Source of the DNA: Cobetia crustatorum
GTDB lineage: Bacteria; Pseudomonadota; Gammaproteobacteria; Pseudomonadales; Halomonadaceae
Direction: 5' to 3'
DNA length: 46,386 nt
NCBI RefSeq assembly: GCF_000591415.1
Contig: NZ_JEMF01000049.1
Location: 1-46,386, forward strand
The notes under the pieces were generated by a model. It did not search any database, was not told the origin of the DNA, and saw only the letters and a list, made by a program, of their open reading frames with translations. The position numbers and the translations under genes are program-made. This document shows, one piece after another, positions 19,501 through 27,474 of the stretch (its first letter is position 1; the number at the start of each line of letters is the position of its first letter).

Positions 19501-19933
19501 ACGCCTTGAAGAGCTGCTCGGTCAGCTTGATGGACAGTGGGCAGACCAGGTGGAAGCCTTCAAGAGTCTGATCCAGCAACTGCGAGACGGCGCCAGCCTT
19601 GATGACGAGGCCATACCCGATATGCCGGACCACGCCGAGCCCTTCTGGCGAGAACTGGTAGCCACCTGCGACCTAGACCCGACAAGCCTGAACTCCACCA
19701 CGGCACAGAGGCTGCTCGAGACTACGGAAGAAGTCGTGGCCATCATTCAGCCCGAGATTGCTATTCCTGATTTCTGGAAGCCATCCCATATCCCGGACCA
19801 GGAACGCCTGAAGCAAGGTCTGTTCAGTTTGCTGATAATGGGCAGTTTGGTGCCGACCGATCAAGCGGAGGCTACCGCTGAGCGTCTCTTTGACTTGGCA
19901 CGCAGCAACCATCATAAGCTGGTAAACGCATGA
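16568..19933 (+). CDS. hsdR: Type I restriction endonuclease subunit HsdR
   Basis: This 1121-residue protein is a complete HsdR. The nuclease core is PD-(E/D)xK type with D153 in HVIPDLV and E167/K169 in VVVECKS. The translocase motor has a Walker A TQGSGKS at 331-337, DEAH at 473-476 and GFTGTPI as motif III, plus later SF2 motifs (MLLTGFDAP, QAIARVNR). It translocates and cuts unmethylated DNA as part of the HsdR2M2S complex. GGAGCCAAGGA lies just before the ATG. It is separated from hsdM/hsdS by the nuclease-fic insertion, and its stop overlaps the next gene's start as ATGA. No frameshift is seen. Confidence 0.95.
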   Translation: MAGPEYTDVEKPFIDQLVGQGWEYLEGSVSDPAVTSRDSFSQVVMEPLLKDQLGKINLHDGKRWLDETRLNQAVSAITRIPSSKLLEANKQATQLLLNGLTVEGVEGWDGGRGQVIRFIDWDEPANNTFTVVNQFKVKSPPGHDSGKGHVIPDLVLFVNGIPLVVVECKSRTVPEGISHAVDQLRRYHDQRILDNDTEEHEGAPALFATNQFLVASNFDDARVGSIGARFSHYLSWKTVAPLREADVVTDLGVTHLSAQQRLIAGMLTPANLLDIVRHYTLFMNAGGQEIKLVCRYQQYRGMTRAFKRLKYGKTRREDGESDRRGGIVWHTQGSGKSLSMVFLMRKIRTDPALRRFKVVVITDRKDLQEQLSATAELTGETVTKAGKTSQLKKLLAREGPGLVFGTIQKYRDPDSDDEPTQGAYAQVAQDQPDDQRLVAEPAVVSSVGSPRKPTLSAPFELLNTSEDILIMVDEAHRTQAGDLHANMMRALPNAARIGFTGTPIIMGDKKRTHDIFGEYIDRYTIKEAEEDGATVPILYEGRTAKGAIKEGASLDGLFEDLFRDHTKEELEAIKKKYATKGQIFEAPQLVQEKAQDILRHYVTNILPNGYKAQLVSYSRRAALRYFDALEQAKQDLLKEAMSLSAEDKQLDDTQLLTRPPKVKAAIQAWRYRKVLEELEFAVVFSSGNNDDAAWAKWSDRAAVESHIKRFKKPLPPNDATPADPTKHDSLAFLIVKSMLLTGFDAPIEGVMYLDRSLREAELLQAIARVNRTGHGKSHGIVVDYFGVANHLKEALAAYSEEDIEGALQSLKDEIPLLRDRHLRVVDVLRAQGVDDLDDTEEAVQVLGDERVRAEFMVKLKEFNRGLDDVLPRPEGLEFVNDAKRLAYIHAIARNRYKDTPELGKDIGNKVRKLIDDYVISLGIDPRIPPVQLTDASFDDHIDHQASDRAKASEMEHAVRSHVSKHLEEDPVKYGRLSERLEELLGQLDGQWADQVEAFKSLIQQLRDGASLDDEAIPDMPDHAEPFWRELVATCDLDPTSLNSTTAQRLLETTEEVVAIIQPEIAIPDFWKPSHIPDQERLKQGLFSLLIMGSLVPTDQAEATAERLFDLARSNHHKLVNA

Positions 19934-20631
19934 CACGCTTGACCATAGAAGACCTTTCTTTTGAGGTGCGCGAAAGCTCTCGCCGGAAGACGCTGGCTAT
20001 CACGGTGGAACGCGATGGCGAGCTCGTCATCGTAGCCCCTACCGGCACTGATACGGAATTGGTACGTGAGTTTGTGGGAGAGAAGCGTCTCTGGATCTAC
20101 CAGAAACTGGCACAGAAAGCAGAGAAGCGTCGTAGCCTGCCCCAGAAGGAGTACGTCAACGGGGAAGGTTTTCTTTACCTGGGACGTAGCTATCGCCTCC
20201 GACGGGTGCCGCCGACCGCCTCAAGCGCGCCTCTGAAACTGGCCGCCGGACGCTTCCTGCTTCGTGAAGACGCGCTACCTGATGCACGTGAGCACTTCAT
20301 CCACTGGTACACCAGCCGAGCACAGGACTGGCTGACTAAGAAGGTGAGAGAACACGCGCAACGGATGGGGGTGTCGCCCGCAGGCGTGAAGGTTCAGGAC
20401 CTCGGTTATCGCTGGGGGTCCTGCGGTAAGGGCAACCGTGTGTACTTCCATTGGAAGACCATACTGCTGCCACGCCATATCGCAGAGTATGTGGTCGTGC
20501 ACGAGCTAGTTCATCTGTACGAACCACATCACACGCCTGCCTTCTGGCGCCGCCTGGAAAGAGCCATGCCGGACTATGAACAGCGCAAGAGCTGGCTCGC
20601 CCGGCATGGCATCGAGGTGGAAGGGATATAG
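19930..20631 (+). CDS. YgjP/SprT-like zinc metallopeptidase coupled to hsdR
   Basis: The 233-residue protein carries HELVH at 191-195 and a third ligand histidine at 201 in HHTPAFW, the YgjP-like (M48/SprT-related) metallopeptidase arrangement. Its start overlaps the hsdR stop (ATGA), so it is translated together with HsdR. Such peptidases recur next to type I restriction genes. A role in trimming or turning over the restriction complex is plausible (HsdR is controlled by proteolysis in enteric bacteria) but not shown. Confidence 0.85.
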   Translation: MTRLTIEDLSFEVRESSRRKTLAITVERDGELVIVAPTGTDTELVREFVGEKRLWIYQKLAQKAEKRRSLPQKEYVNGEGFLYLGRSYRLRRVPPTASSAPLKLAAGRFLLREDALPDAREHFIHWYTSRAQDWLTKKVREHAQRMGVSPAGVKVQDLGYRWGSCGKGNRVYFHWKTILLPRHIAEYVVVHELVHLYEPHHTPAFWRRLERAMPDYEQRKSWLARHGIEVEGI

Positions 20632-20886
20632 GCCTTACAACAAGGTGCGGGCCTATCTGTTCGGGTGGCCATTGTGCACTCATCAACCATCTTGAATGGC
20701 CACAGAACCTGCTACCGGCTGGTAACTTAGTAAGGTCTCCATTTTTTGAAGTCCAACATCTCTGAAAAATGCCCTGACCACTTCATTTTTTGGAGCCTTA
20801 TCCAAGGCCAAACCACACAATTCCGGACCACCACTCCAATTTTTGACGCTATCGACTCCAAAAACTGAAGGCGGTAATGCTCGAAA
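20632..20886. other. Convergent intergenic region with symmetrical elements
   Basis: This 255-base gap between the peptidase and the minus-strand HTH gene is AT-richer than its flanks. It has a 9-base inverted repeat GTGGCCATT/AATGGCCAC (20665-20673 and 20695-20703) and four 15-base motifs listed separately. No ORF is convincing. It could be an origin, operator array or terminator region of the island. Confidence 0.4.
20737..20870. repeat. Four 15-bp iteron-like motifs
   Basis: Copies begin at 20737 (CTCCATTTTTTGAAG), 20781 (inverted: CTTCATTTTTTGGAG), 20834 (CTCCAATTTTTGACG) and 20856 (CTCCAAAAACTGAAG). The shared form is CTCCA-5 A/T-TGAAG. Start-to-start spacings of 44, 53 and 22 bases are close to whole helical turns. 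They lie beside a gene for a small winged-helix protein that resembles replication initiators. Confidence 0.5.
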
Positions 20887-21285
20887 TCATGCCTTCCACT
20901 TCCTCGGCGGCATGGTGGTATCCACTACATCAAGCTTGCCACCACAAGGGTCTATCGGCTGCCAAGTGATGGCATATAGGGCACAGCGGGATGCTTCACG
21001 TCCTTTGAATGCCTCTCGAGACTTCAGCACCAGATTACGCTCCTGCAGCTCGCGGAGTGCCTTGCAAAGTGTCCCGGCCGCCATACCTCCCCACGCCTTC
21101 ATTGTCGTATGTGTAGCGGAAAGGTCGCCATTGTTCCTCCCGTTATACTGAGCCGCCAAAGCGATGAGAACTTTGTGGCCGGACGAAGTAAGCAAGCGAA
21201 AATCTTCATGCTCCATGACCACTTTTGGCAAAGCCAGGTAACCACCCGGCCAGCTGGAGATGGCCTTGTGCTTCCTTTTGGCCAT
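20887..21285 (-). CDS. Small winged-helix DNA-binding protein, possible replication or regulatory factor
   Basis: The 132-residue protein has the look of a phage/plasmid winged-helix protein: LALPKVVMEHEDFRLLTSSGHKVLIALAAQYNG, then a recognition-helix region (MAAGTLCKALRELQERNLV). Similar proteins sit beside AlpA in integrative islands, sometimes annotated as replication proteins. It is the last gene of the alpA operon, starting 4 bases after the previous stop, and ends next to the four iteron-like repeats. Binding to those repeats is an inference. Confidence 0.6.
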   Translation of the reverse strand: MAKRKHKAISSWPGGYLALPKVVMEHEDFRLLTSSGHKVLIALAAQYNGRNNGDLSATHTTMKAWGGMAAGTLCKALRELQERNLVLKSREAFKGREASRCALYAITWQPIDPCGGKLDVVDTTMPPRKWKA

Positions 21286-21289
21286 CGCA

Positions 21290-21526
21290 TTACCGCTCGC
21301 TCATCAGGTGATAGCGCTTGATCTTTTCACCTGGTTTGGAAGGATGGGGATGCTCTCTTGTCTGAATCTCTATCCCCGAACGCCGCAGATCCCTGACTGA
21401 TGCTGGCGGATGTGCAATGCTCAGCTCACTAACCAACTCGATATTGCTCATAGGCCGCAGACGTAGTGACGATAATACTTTGCCAGCCTGGCTGTGCGGA
21501 GAGATATCACGAGACGACCCACTCAT
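21290..21526 (-). CDS. Small helix-turn-helix protein (HTH_39-like)
   Basis: The 78-residue product contains a winged-helix/HTH segment (NIELVSELSIAHPPASVRDL) followed by a basic beta wing (TREHPHPSKPGEKIKRYHL). The ATG at 21526 has AGGAGGTGG four bases upstream and overlaps the alpA stop as ATGA, which decides this start over an upstream one at 21637. It is the middle gene of alpA-HTH-winged helix. Function is not known; regulation of island genes is likely. Confidence 0.65.
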   Translation of the reverse strand: MSGSSRDISPHSQAGKVLSSLRLRPMSNIELVSELSIAHPPASVRDLRRSGIEIQTREHPHPSKPGEKIKRYHLMSER

Positions 21527-21762
21527 TGCGCCACCTCCTGCTGAGCTTCCCATTGCTGAATATCGGAAAACTTCCAGCGAGTGCAGCCAAAGCCGAACCG
21601 CGTAGGCTTCGGAAAGTCTCCAGGCACACGCGCCCATCGCCAGATGGTGGCAGTGTGAACATCGTAGCGGTTAGCAAGCTGCTTGACTGACAACCAGGTG
21701 GATACTTGCTGAACACCTACCTGGCTGGCCTGCATAGAGCGATCATGAGAGTAATTCGCCAT
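21523..21762 (-). CDS. alpA: AlpA-family transcriptional regulator
   Basis: The 79-residue protein matches AlpA-type regulators: STWLSVKQLANRYDVHTATIWRWARVPGDFPKP, an HTH of the excisionase/MerR fold, followed by TRWKFSDIQQWEAQQ. AlpA proteins activate integrase or act as excisionase-like factors in P4-type and CP4-57-type islands. It starts a three-gene minus-strand operon, downstream of two inverted repeats that may be its operators. Confidence 0.85.
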   Translation of the reverse strand: MANYSHDRSMQASQVGVQQVSTWLSVKQLANRYDVHTATIWRWARVPGDFPKPTRFGFGCTRWKFSDIQQWEAQQEVAQ

Positions 21763-21780
21763 GGTGTATTGCCTTGCGTT

Positions 21781-21852
21781 GTGGATTCACAGGCAGCATG
21801 ACGTGGCAGTGAGTCCACAAGTTCCAAATGGGATGACTTGAGTACCATTTGG
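21781..21852 (-). promoter_or_regulatory. Two inverted repeats upstream of alpA
   Basis: CCAAATGG (21824-21831) and CCATTTGG (21845-21852) form an inverted repeat with centres 21 bases apart, two helical turns. GTGGATTCAC (21781-21790) and GTGAGTCCAC (21809-21818) form a second with one mismatch. Both lie 19-90 bases upstream of alpA, in the right place for operators of the alpA operon. Confidence 0.45.
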
Positions 21853-21874
21853 GATATGAGCTAGGCGACTGAAC

Positions 21875-22626
21875 TCAAGCTTTTTCCGTTTCTCTGTCTT
21901 CACGAATCGAACTGATGTCTGAAATCATATTCGCCACTGTTTCATTCTTTAGATAAAGACCATGCTTGTTCATAACAAATAGCAAGGCATTAGCTGCAGA
22001 ATAAGGCTCCCGCGGGATGTCACCTTTCAAAGATTCCTGCGCGAGTGCTTCAATGACGGTCAGATATGATCTTCGACTTCTAGGATGCACATTCTCTTTA
22101 GTGGGAAGAGAGGAAAGCCTTTTATTCTCTTCTTTCAATTTCTTTATTTCTTCTTTTTGAGCAAGCCACGCTTCTTTAGCCTTCTCAACTCTAGCTTCAG
22201 TAGCCTCAATTTTCGACTGTAAGGCAGATAGTCATCAATGTTAATCGAATGATGGACTCCTCGCTCAATCTCATCGAATAAGAATTCTGGCTTTTGCCCA
22301 GGATAGTATTTCAGCATCCACTCTTTTAAGTCGTGATGACGCACCGTTCTACGATAGGGGGCCACGTGCTCACCACTAGTGACAGCTTTCCCATCACGCC
22401 CATAAGCGAGATCATCGTTATTGATGGCATCTTCGATTGCCAAGCAATTCACTCGCAAGCAAGGCCATTGAGGGAATAATTTAACATCAGGTATAGCTTC
22501 ACCGCCTACCGCTTCTAATATCTCCACTTCATGAGCAACCAAACCACACCACCTTATCGCTATTTCGATGAGACGATAATATGGCTTTTGAAGACTATTA
22601 CAGCTATAAGGATCATACCCTGCCAT
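21875..22626 (-). CDS. Conserved integrative-island coiled-coil protein (frameshifted in this sequence)
   Basis: Two frames give one protein of about 250 residues. The N-terminal part (YYRLIEIAIRWCGLVAHE, PQWPCLRVN, DIERG-like FLFDEIERG) resembles a family common in Pseudomonas and Halomonas islands next to AlpA, with no known function. Around 22229, adding one T after CCT turns the tail into LPLQSKIEATEARVEKAK and a coiled coil that runs straight into the second frame (KLKEENKRL). The ATG at 22626 has AAGGAGGG 4 bases upstream. The gene lies between the integrase and alpA. The break is most likely a sequence error. Confidence 0.7.
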
Positions 22627-22742
22627 TATGCCCTCCTTGGCACCTTCTCCCCTAATCACTCACAAATCGACAACCCCACAACCAACGAAGCCATAAATAT
22701 TTTACTAAGCTTTCGCTAGCGCTTTATCAAAAACATAACTGC

Positions 22743-24017
22743 TCAATTACGCACCAAGAAATCTGCCCACTGCTTCATGACCCCAGCGCGTTTGGTCAGC
22801 AAATCGCCGCGTCGATAGGCAGCTTCTGTCTGGTTTCCGATAGCGTGGGCTAACACGGATTCGGCAACATCGTGTGCTGTGGCTGTCCTCTCCGACATCC
22901 AGTCGCGCAGTGTGGATCGGAAGCCGTGCGGTACCACTACCCGCCCGTCAGTGGGGTCCACGAATCCCTGGCCGCCATCCTTCAAACTTGTTTCGTGCAT
23001 CCGCTTGATGAGGTCGCCCATTGATCTGGCAGCCAACGCCTTGCCATTGCCACGACTGAAGACCAACCCCTCCTGTGCCGGGTTGAGTGTCTTGAGCACT
23101 TCCACAGCAGCAGGAGAAAGCGGTATACGGTGTTCTTTACGCCGCTTCATTCTGCCCGCCGGTATGACCCAGAGAGCCTCAGTCAGGTCAATCTCTTCCC
23201 ATCTAGCCCCCAAAACATCACCTGAACGACTCCCGGTAAGAATCAGCAAGGTCAGTGCCTTGGCAGTTACGTCTTCTCGCTGAGTCAGGCTCTGCCAGAA
23301 TACAGGCGCCGTATCGATCGGCAACGCTGGGAGATGCTCCACCTTCTTTATCTTGGCCGGCGCTGGTAACACAGCATCGAGATTGCCTTTCCAGGCAGCA
23401 GGGTTGGGCCCAGTACGATGACCATGAGCCGTTGCCCAAGAAAGAACAGACTCTATGCGCTGACGCACCCTGGCGGCGGTAGTGGGCTTGGCTTGCCATA
23501 TCGGCTCAAGACATTGGACGACGTGTGCCAGCTCGATATCTGCTACGGACATCGTGCCAAGTGAAGGGATAACATAACTCTCAAGCGAAGATTCCCACTG
23601 ACGGGCGTGCTTGATGTTACTGGCCTCCGCCTGCTTGATCTGAATCACCGCCTTGGCAGCGCGGGCGAAGGTAAGGCGACGCCTCTCTTCTGCCTGACGG
23701 GCTTGCTTGGCCGCCTTGCGTTCAGTTATTGGATCTATACCCTCGGCCAGCTTGTCGCGAATGGACCGAGCTTTCTCGCGGGCTGCAGCCAGGGTAGTGC
23801 TGGGAAAAGAGCCCAAGCCAACATCACGATAGACCGCGAAGGAATTTCCGGCAGCAGAAACCCGCCTCTCCCCAGTGGGGAAGCGCAATATCCAAGAACG
23901 ACCGCCATTATCAGTAACACGCAGAAACAGACCATCGACCCCGCCCACCGCGTGGCGACCAGGAGAAATAAGGCGTCTGACTTGAAGAGCTGAGAGCTCA
24001 GGAGCTTTTCTCGGCAT
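22743..24017 (-). CDS. int: P4-type tyrosine site-specific integrase
   Basis: The 424-residue protein is a full-length tyrosine recombinase of the P4/phage-island class. It has an N-terminal DUF4102-like arm-binding domain (LSALQVRRLISPGRHAVGG), a core-binding domain, and the catalytic residues R264 (TGSRSGD), H364 and R367 (PHGFRSTL), H391 (LAHAIGN) and Y401 (AAYRRG). It catalyses recombination between the island attachment site and the 3' end of tRNA-Leu. Its start is about 100 bases from the intact tRNA, on the same strand, with a putative arm site between. No defect is seen. Confidence 0.95.
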   Translation of the reverse strand: MPRKAPELSALQVRRLISPGRHAVGGVDGLFLRVTDNGGRSWILRFPTGERRVSAAGNSFAVYRDVGLGSFPSTTLAAAREKARSIRDKLAEGIDPITERKAAKQARQAEERRRLTFARAAKAVIQIKQAEASNIKHARQWESSLESYVIPSLGTMSVADIELAHVVQCLEPIWQAKPTTAARVRQRIESVLSWATAHGHRTGPNPAAWKGNLDAVLPAPAKIKKVEHLPALPIDTAPVFWQSLTQREDVTAKALTLLILTGSRSGDVLGARWEEIDLTEALWVIPAGRMKRRKEHRIPLSPAAVEVLKTLNPAQEGLVFSRGNGKALAARSMGDLIKRMHETSLKDGGQGFVDPTDGRVVVPHGFRSTLRDWMSERTATAHDVAESVLAHAIGNQTEAAYRRGDLLTKRAGVMKQWADFLVRN

Positions 24018-24025
24018 GATCTAGT

Positions 24026-24044
24026 CCCAATACCCGTCCCAATA
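24026..24044 (+). repeat. Candidate integrase arm-type site, right
   Basis: CCCAATACCCGTCCCAATA differs at one base from 9388-9406 and lies directly upstream of the integrase start codon. It may both bind integrase for recombination and let the integrase repress its own gene. Confidence 0.5.
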
Positions 24045-24115
24045 TGGAGGTGTCATTGGATGCTAGTTGATGCAACGAGGTGCTACAAGAAGGGAGAGCT
24101 AAGTACTTGATTGGA

Positions 24116-24178
24116 ATGGTGCCGGTGGTCGGACTCGAACCGACACGCCTATTAAGCGGCGGATTTTGAATCCGCTGC
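24116..24178 (-). repeat. Island attachment site, right copy (within intact tRNA-Leu)
   Basis: Identical over 63 bases to 9282-9344. It overlaps the 3' 62 bases of the intact tRNA-Leu gene, so integration keeps the tRNA functional on this side. Confidence 0.95.
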
Positions 24179-24202
24179 GTCTACCAATTCCGCCACACCG
24201 GC
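24117..24202 (-). tRNA. tRNA-Leu (anticodon CAA)
   Basis: On the minus strand the 86 bases fold as a class II tRNA: acceptor GCCGGTG paired with CACCGGC, discriminator A and encoded CCA, D arm (GGAATTGGTAGAC), anticodon arm GCGGA-TTCAAAA-TCCGC with CAA, a long variable arm (CGCTTAATAGGCG) and a GTTCGAGTC T loop. It is the integration target of the island. It is divergent from queA. Confidence 0.97.
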
Positions 24203-24213
24203 AACGGGTCGAA

Positions 24214-24241
24214 ATTATACGGAATATTGCACCAAGGTCAA
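24214..24241 (-). promoter_or_regulatory. Promoter of tRNA-Leu
   Basis: On the minus strand TTGACC (24236-24241), a 16-base spacer and a perfect TATAAT (24214-24219) lie just before the tRNA 5' end at 24202. This is a near-consensus sigma70 promoter, as usual for tRNA genes. Confidence 0.75.
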
Positions 24242-24559
24242 TGATTTTTAGTGCTAGATCAGCGGCCTGCAAGATATCGCCATATTGCCCCCTTTTTGGA
24301 CGACATGATGAAGTCCACGAGCAGGGCTTCGCGTCAGGCGTGGCATTCGCTATCATGGGCGACCTTTTTTCACCTGCCCTGTTAAGAGCCTCATGAATCG
24401 CTCCACAGGAGCAGGAGTACTATCTTCCCTTATTTGCATGTACGCATGCAGCGATGCGCCTTGTGTGCGTCGTTCTATCAGAGCTTCACGTTGGCCATGT
24501 CACGTATCGATTCTGGTGATGCCTCGAGCGTTGCCACCCCAGCTATCGCTCGTCCGCTC

Positions 24560-25588
24560 ATGCGTAGCGATTACGACTTCAGTCTCCCAGACGAGCTGAT
24601 TGCCCGCTATCCGTCCGAGCAACGTAGCAACTGTCGCCTGTTGCATCTGGATGGCAAGAGCGGTGATATCGCGCACCGTCGCTTCCCGGAGTTGATAGAG
24701 CTGCTGGAACCCGGTGATGTCGTGGTATTCAACGACACCCGCGTCATTCCGGCACGTCTGCATGGCCACAAGGCGTCTGGCGGCAAGATCGAGATGCTGC
24801 TGGAACGTCCGCTGGATGCACAGCGTGGGCTGGCGCATATTCGCTCGAGCAAGTCTCCGAAACCAGGTACCGAGCTCATCTTTGAAGGCGGCATCACCGC
24901 CGTCGTCGAAGGTCGTCAGGATGCATTGTTCGAGCTGCGTTTCCACGGCGAAACGCCGATGATCGAGCTACTCAATCAGCATGGCCATATGCCACTCCCG
25001 CCTTATATCACCCGTGACGATGAGCTGTCGGATCGCGAACGCTATCAGACAGTCTATGCCAAGCGCGACGGGGCGGTTGCAGCCCCGACGGCTGGACTGC
25101 ATTTTGACGAGCCAATGATGGCCGCGATGGCCAACAAGGGTATCGAGACTACCTTTGTCACGCTGCATGTGGGTGCCGGCACCTTCCAGCCAGTGCGTGT
25201 CGACAGCATCCTCGAACACCACATGCACAGCGAATGGATCGACGTCGGCCAGGACACCTGCGACAAGATTGCCAGAGCCCGCGCCAACGGACACCGTGTC
25301 ATGGCGGTCGGAACCACTAGCGTGCGCTGCCTGGAAAGCGCTGCAAAGGCGCACGGTGGAACACTGGCCCCCTACTCCGGTGATACCGACATCTTCATCT
25401 ATCCGGGTTATGAGTGGCAGGTAGTCGATCGACTGATCACCAACTTCCACCTTCCCGAATCAACGCTGCTGATGCTGGTCTCGGCCTTTGCTGGTTACGA
25501 AAACACCATAGCCGCCTACCAGGCTGCCGTGGAAGAACGCTATCAGTTCTTCAGCTATGGCGATGCCATGCTGCTCGAACGCGTCTAA
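24560..25588 (+). CDS. queA: S-adenosylmethionine:tRNA ribosyltransferase-isomerase QueA
   Basis: QueA transfers and isomerises the ribose of SAM onto preQ1 in tRNA, giving epoxyqueuosine. The sequence is full length (342 residues from this start) with family motifs [22 protein letters not shown] and [19 protein letters not shown] chose the ATG at 24560 because QueA proteins begin MRxSDFDFxLP at exactly this point; in-frame ATGs at 24497 and 24434 would add 21 or 42 unaligned residues, and none has a strong ribosome binding site. It starts the queA-tgt-yajC-secDF block. Confidence 0.93.
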   Translation: MRSDYDFSLPDELIARYPSEQRSNCRLLHLDGKSGDIAHRRFPELIELLEPGDVVVFNDTRVIPARLHGHKASGGKIEMLLERPLDAQRGLAHIRSSKSPKPGTELIFEGGITAVVEGRQDALFELRFHGETPMIELLNQHGHMPLPPYITRDDELSDRERYQTVYAKRDGAVAAPTAGLHFDEPMMAAMANKGIETTFVTLHVGAGTFQPVRVDSILEHHMHSEWIDVGQDTCDKIARARANGHRVMAVGTTSVRCLESAAKAHGGTLAPYSGDTDIFIYPGYEWQVVDRLITNFHLPESTLLMLVSAFAGYENTIAAYQAAVEERYQFFSYGDAMLLERV

Positions 25589-25662
25589 TTCTGGCAAAAC
25601 GAATTCCAGCAACTCCCTGCGATTGATCAGGGGCACGACAACAGCCCAGCCCCACGTCATGA

Positions 25663-26874
<1,212 letters not shown>

Positions 26875-26884
26875 TCGGTTTACG

Positions 26885-26906
26885 GCCGGAGGGTTCGCCA
26901 TCCGGC
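26885..26906 (+). terminator. Hairpin after tgt, weak terminator or processing site
   Basis: GCCGGA pairs with TCCGGC, continuing after one mismatch with GG-TTCG-CC, a stable UUCG-type loop. It starts 11 bases after the tgt stop. There is no T run, so it may be a mild terminator or an mRNA-stabilising hairpin between tgt and yajC. Confidence 0.35.
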
Positions 26907-27066
26907 TCGGACTCGTCTCGCGCTCCCCATTGCATTCGTCAGACTGCATGCATCAGGAAAGAACGGGCACGAGTCGGCGGTTCATGAAACCGTCAGTTGA
27001 AAGCTGTCAGTTAAAAATCAGGCTCATCGCACAACAACAGTTCACCCGTAACCTCTGGAGATACAC

Positions 27067-27402
27067 ATGCTGGAATTTCTCATTCCTGCCGCACACGCTG
27101 AAGCTGAGGCCGGCATTGCCGGTGGCGGCGCTATCGGTCAGATTGTCATGCTGGTCGGTTTCGTGGTCATTTTCTACTTCCTGCTGTGGCGCCCGCAGTC
27201 CAAGCGCGCCAAGGAACACAAGAACCTGATCGGCAACCTGGCCAAGGGTGACGAGATCGTCATCGGCGGCGGCCTGGTCGGGCGCATCACCAAGGTCAAC
27301 GAACAGTTCCTCACCATGGAGCTGAACGAAGGCAACGAAGTCAACGTGCAGAAATCTGCCGTGGCCGCAGTACTTCCGAAGGGCACCATCAAGTCCATCT
27401 GA
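27067..27402 (+). CDS. yajC: Sec translocon accessory subunit YajC
   Basis: The 111-residue protein has one N-terminal membrane helix (GQIVMLVGFVVIFYFLLWRP) and a basic cytoplasmic part (KEHKNLIGNLAKGDEIVIGGGLVGRI), the standard YajC form. YajC associates with SecD and SecF at the inner-membrane translocon. CTCTGGAGATACAC precedes the ATG. A terminator-like hairpin separates it from secD. Confidence 0.95.
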   Translation: MLEFLIPAAHAEAEAGIAGGGAIGQIVMLVGFVVIFYFLLWRPQSKRAKEHKNLIGNLAKGDEIVIGGGLVGRITKVNEQFLTMELNEGNEVNVQKSAVAAVLPKGTIKSI

Positions 27403-27410
27403 TCCCCTCC

Positions 27411-27445
27411 TGCTGCCGGCCCCTGTGCCGGCAGCATGCTTTTTC
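27411..27445 (+). terminator. Terminator or attenuator between yajC and secD
   Basis: TGCTGCCGGC (27411-27420) and GCCGGCAGCA (27427-27436) form a perfect 10-base stem with loop CCCTGT, followed by TGCTTTTTC. This is a convincing intrinsic terminator shape, placed inside an operon, 9 bases after the yajC stop and 30 bases before the secD start. Confidence 0.7.
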
Positions 27446-27474
27446 TCTCCCGCTCCACCAAGGACAGGGCTGCC

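Larger units (their letters stand above)
9282..24178. mobile_element. tRNA-Leu genomic island carrying a restriction/Fic defence cluster
   Basis: A 63-base direct repeat at 9282-9344 and 24116-24178 bounds about 14.8 kb. The right copy is part of an intact tRNA-Leu; the left copy is the 3' 62 bases of that tRNA and then diverges. A P4-type integrase (22743-24017) sits next to the intact tRNA, as expected for its attachment end. Cargo: hsdM, hsdS, DUF262-HNH nuclease, small unknown protein, fic, hsdR, ygjP-like peptidase. Maintenance genes: AlpA, two HTH proteins and a coiled-coil island protein. No conjugation, capsid or replication helicase genes are visible, so it is probably a satellite-type or non-self-mobile integrative element. 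Boundaries are directly visible; mobility is inferred. Confidence 0.93.
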
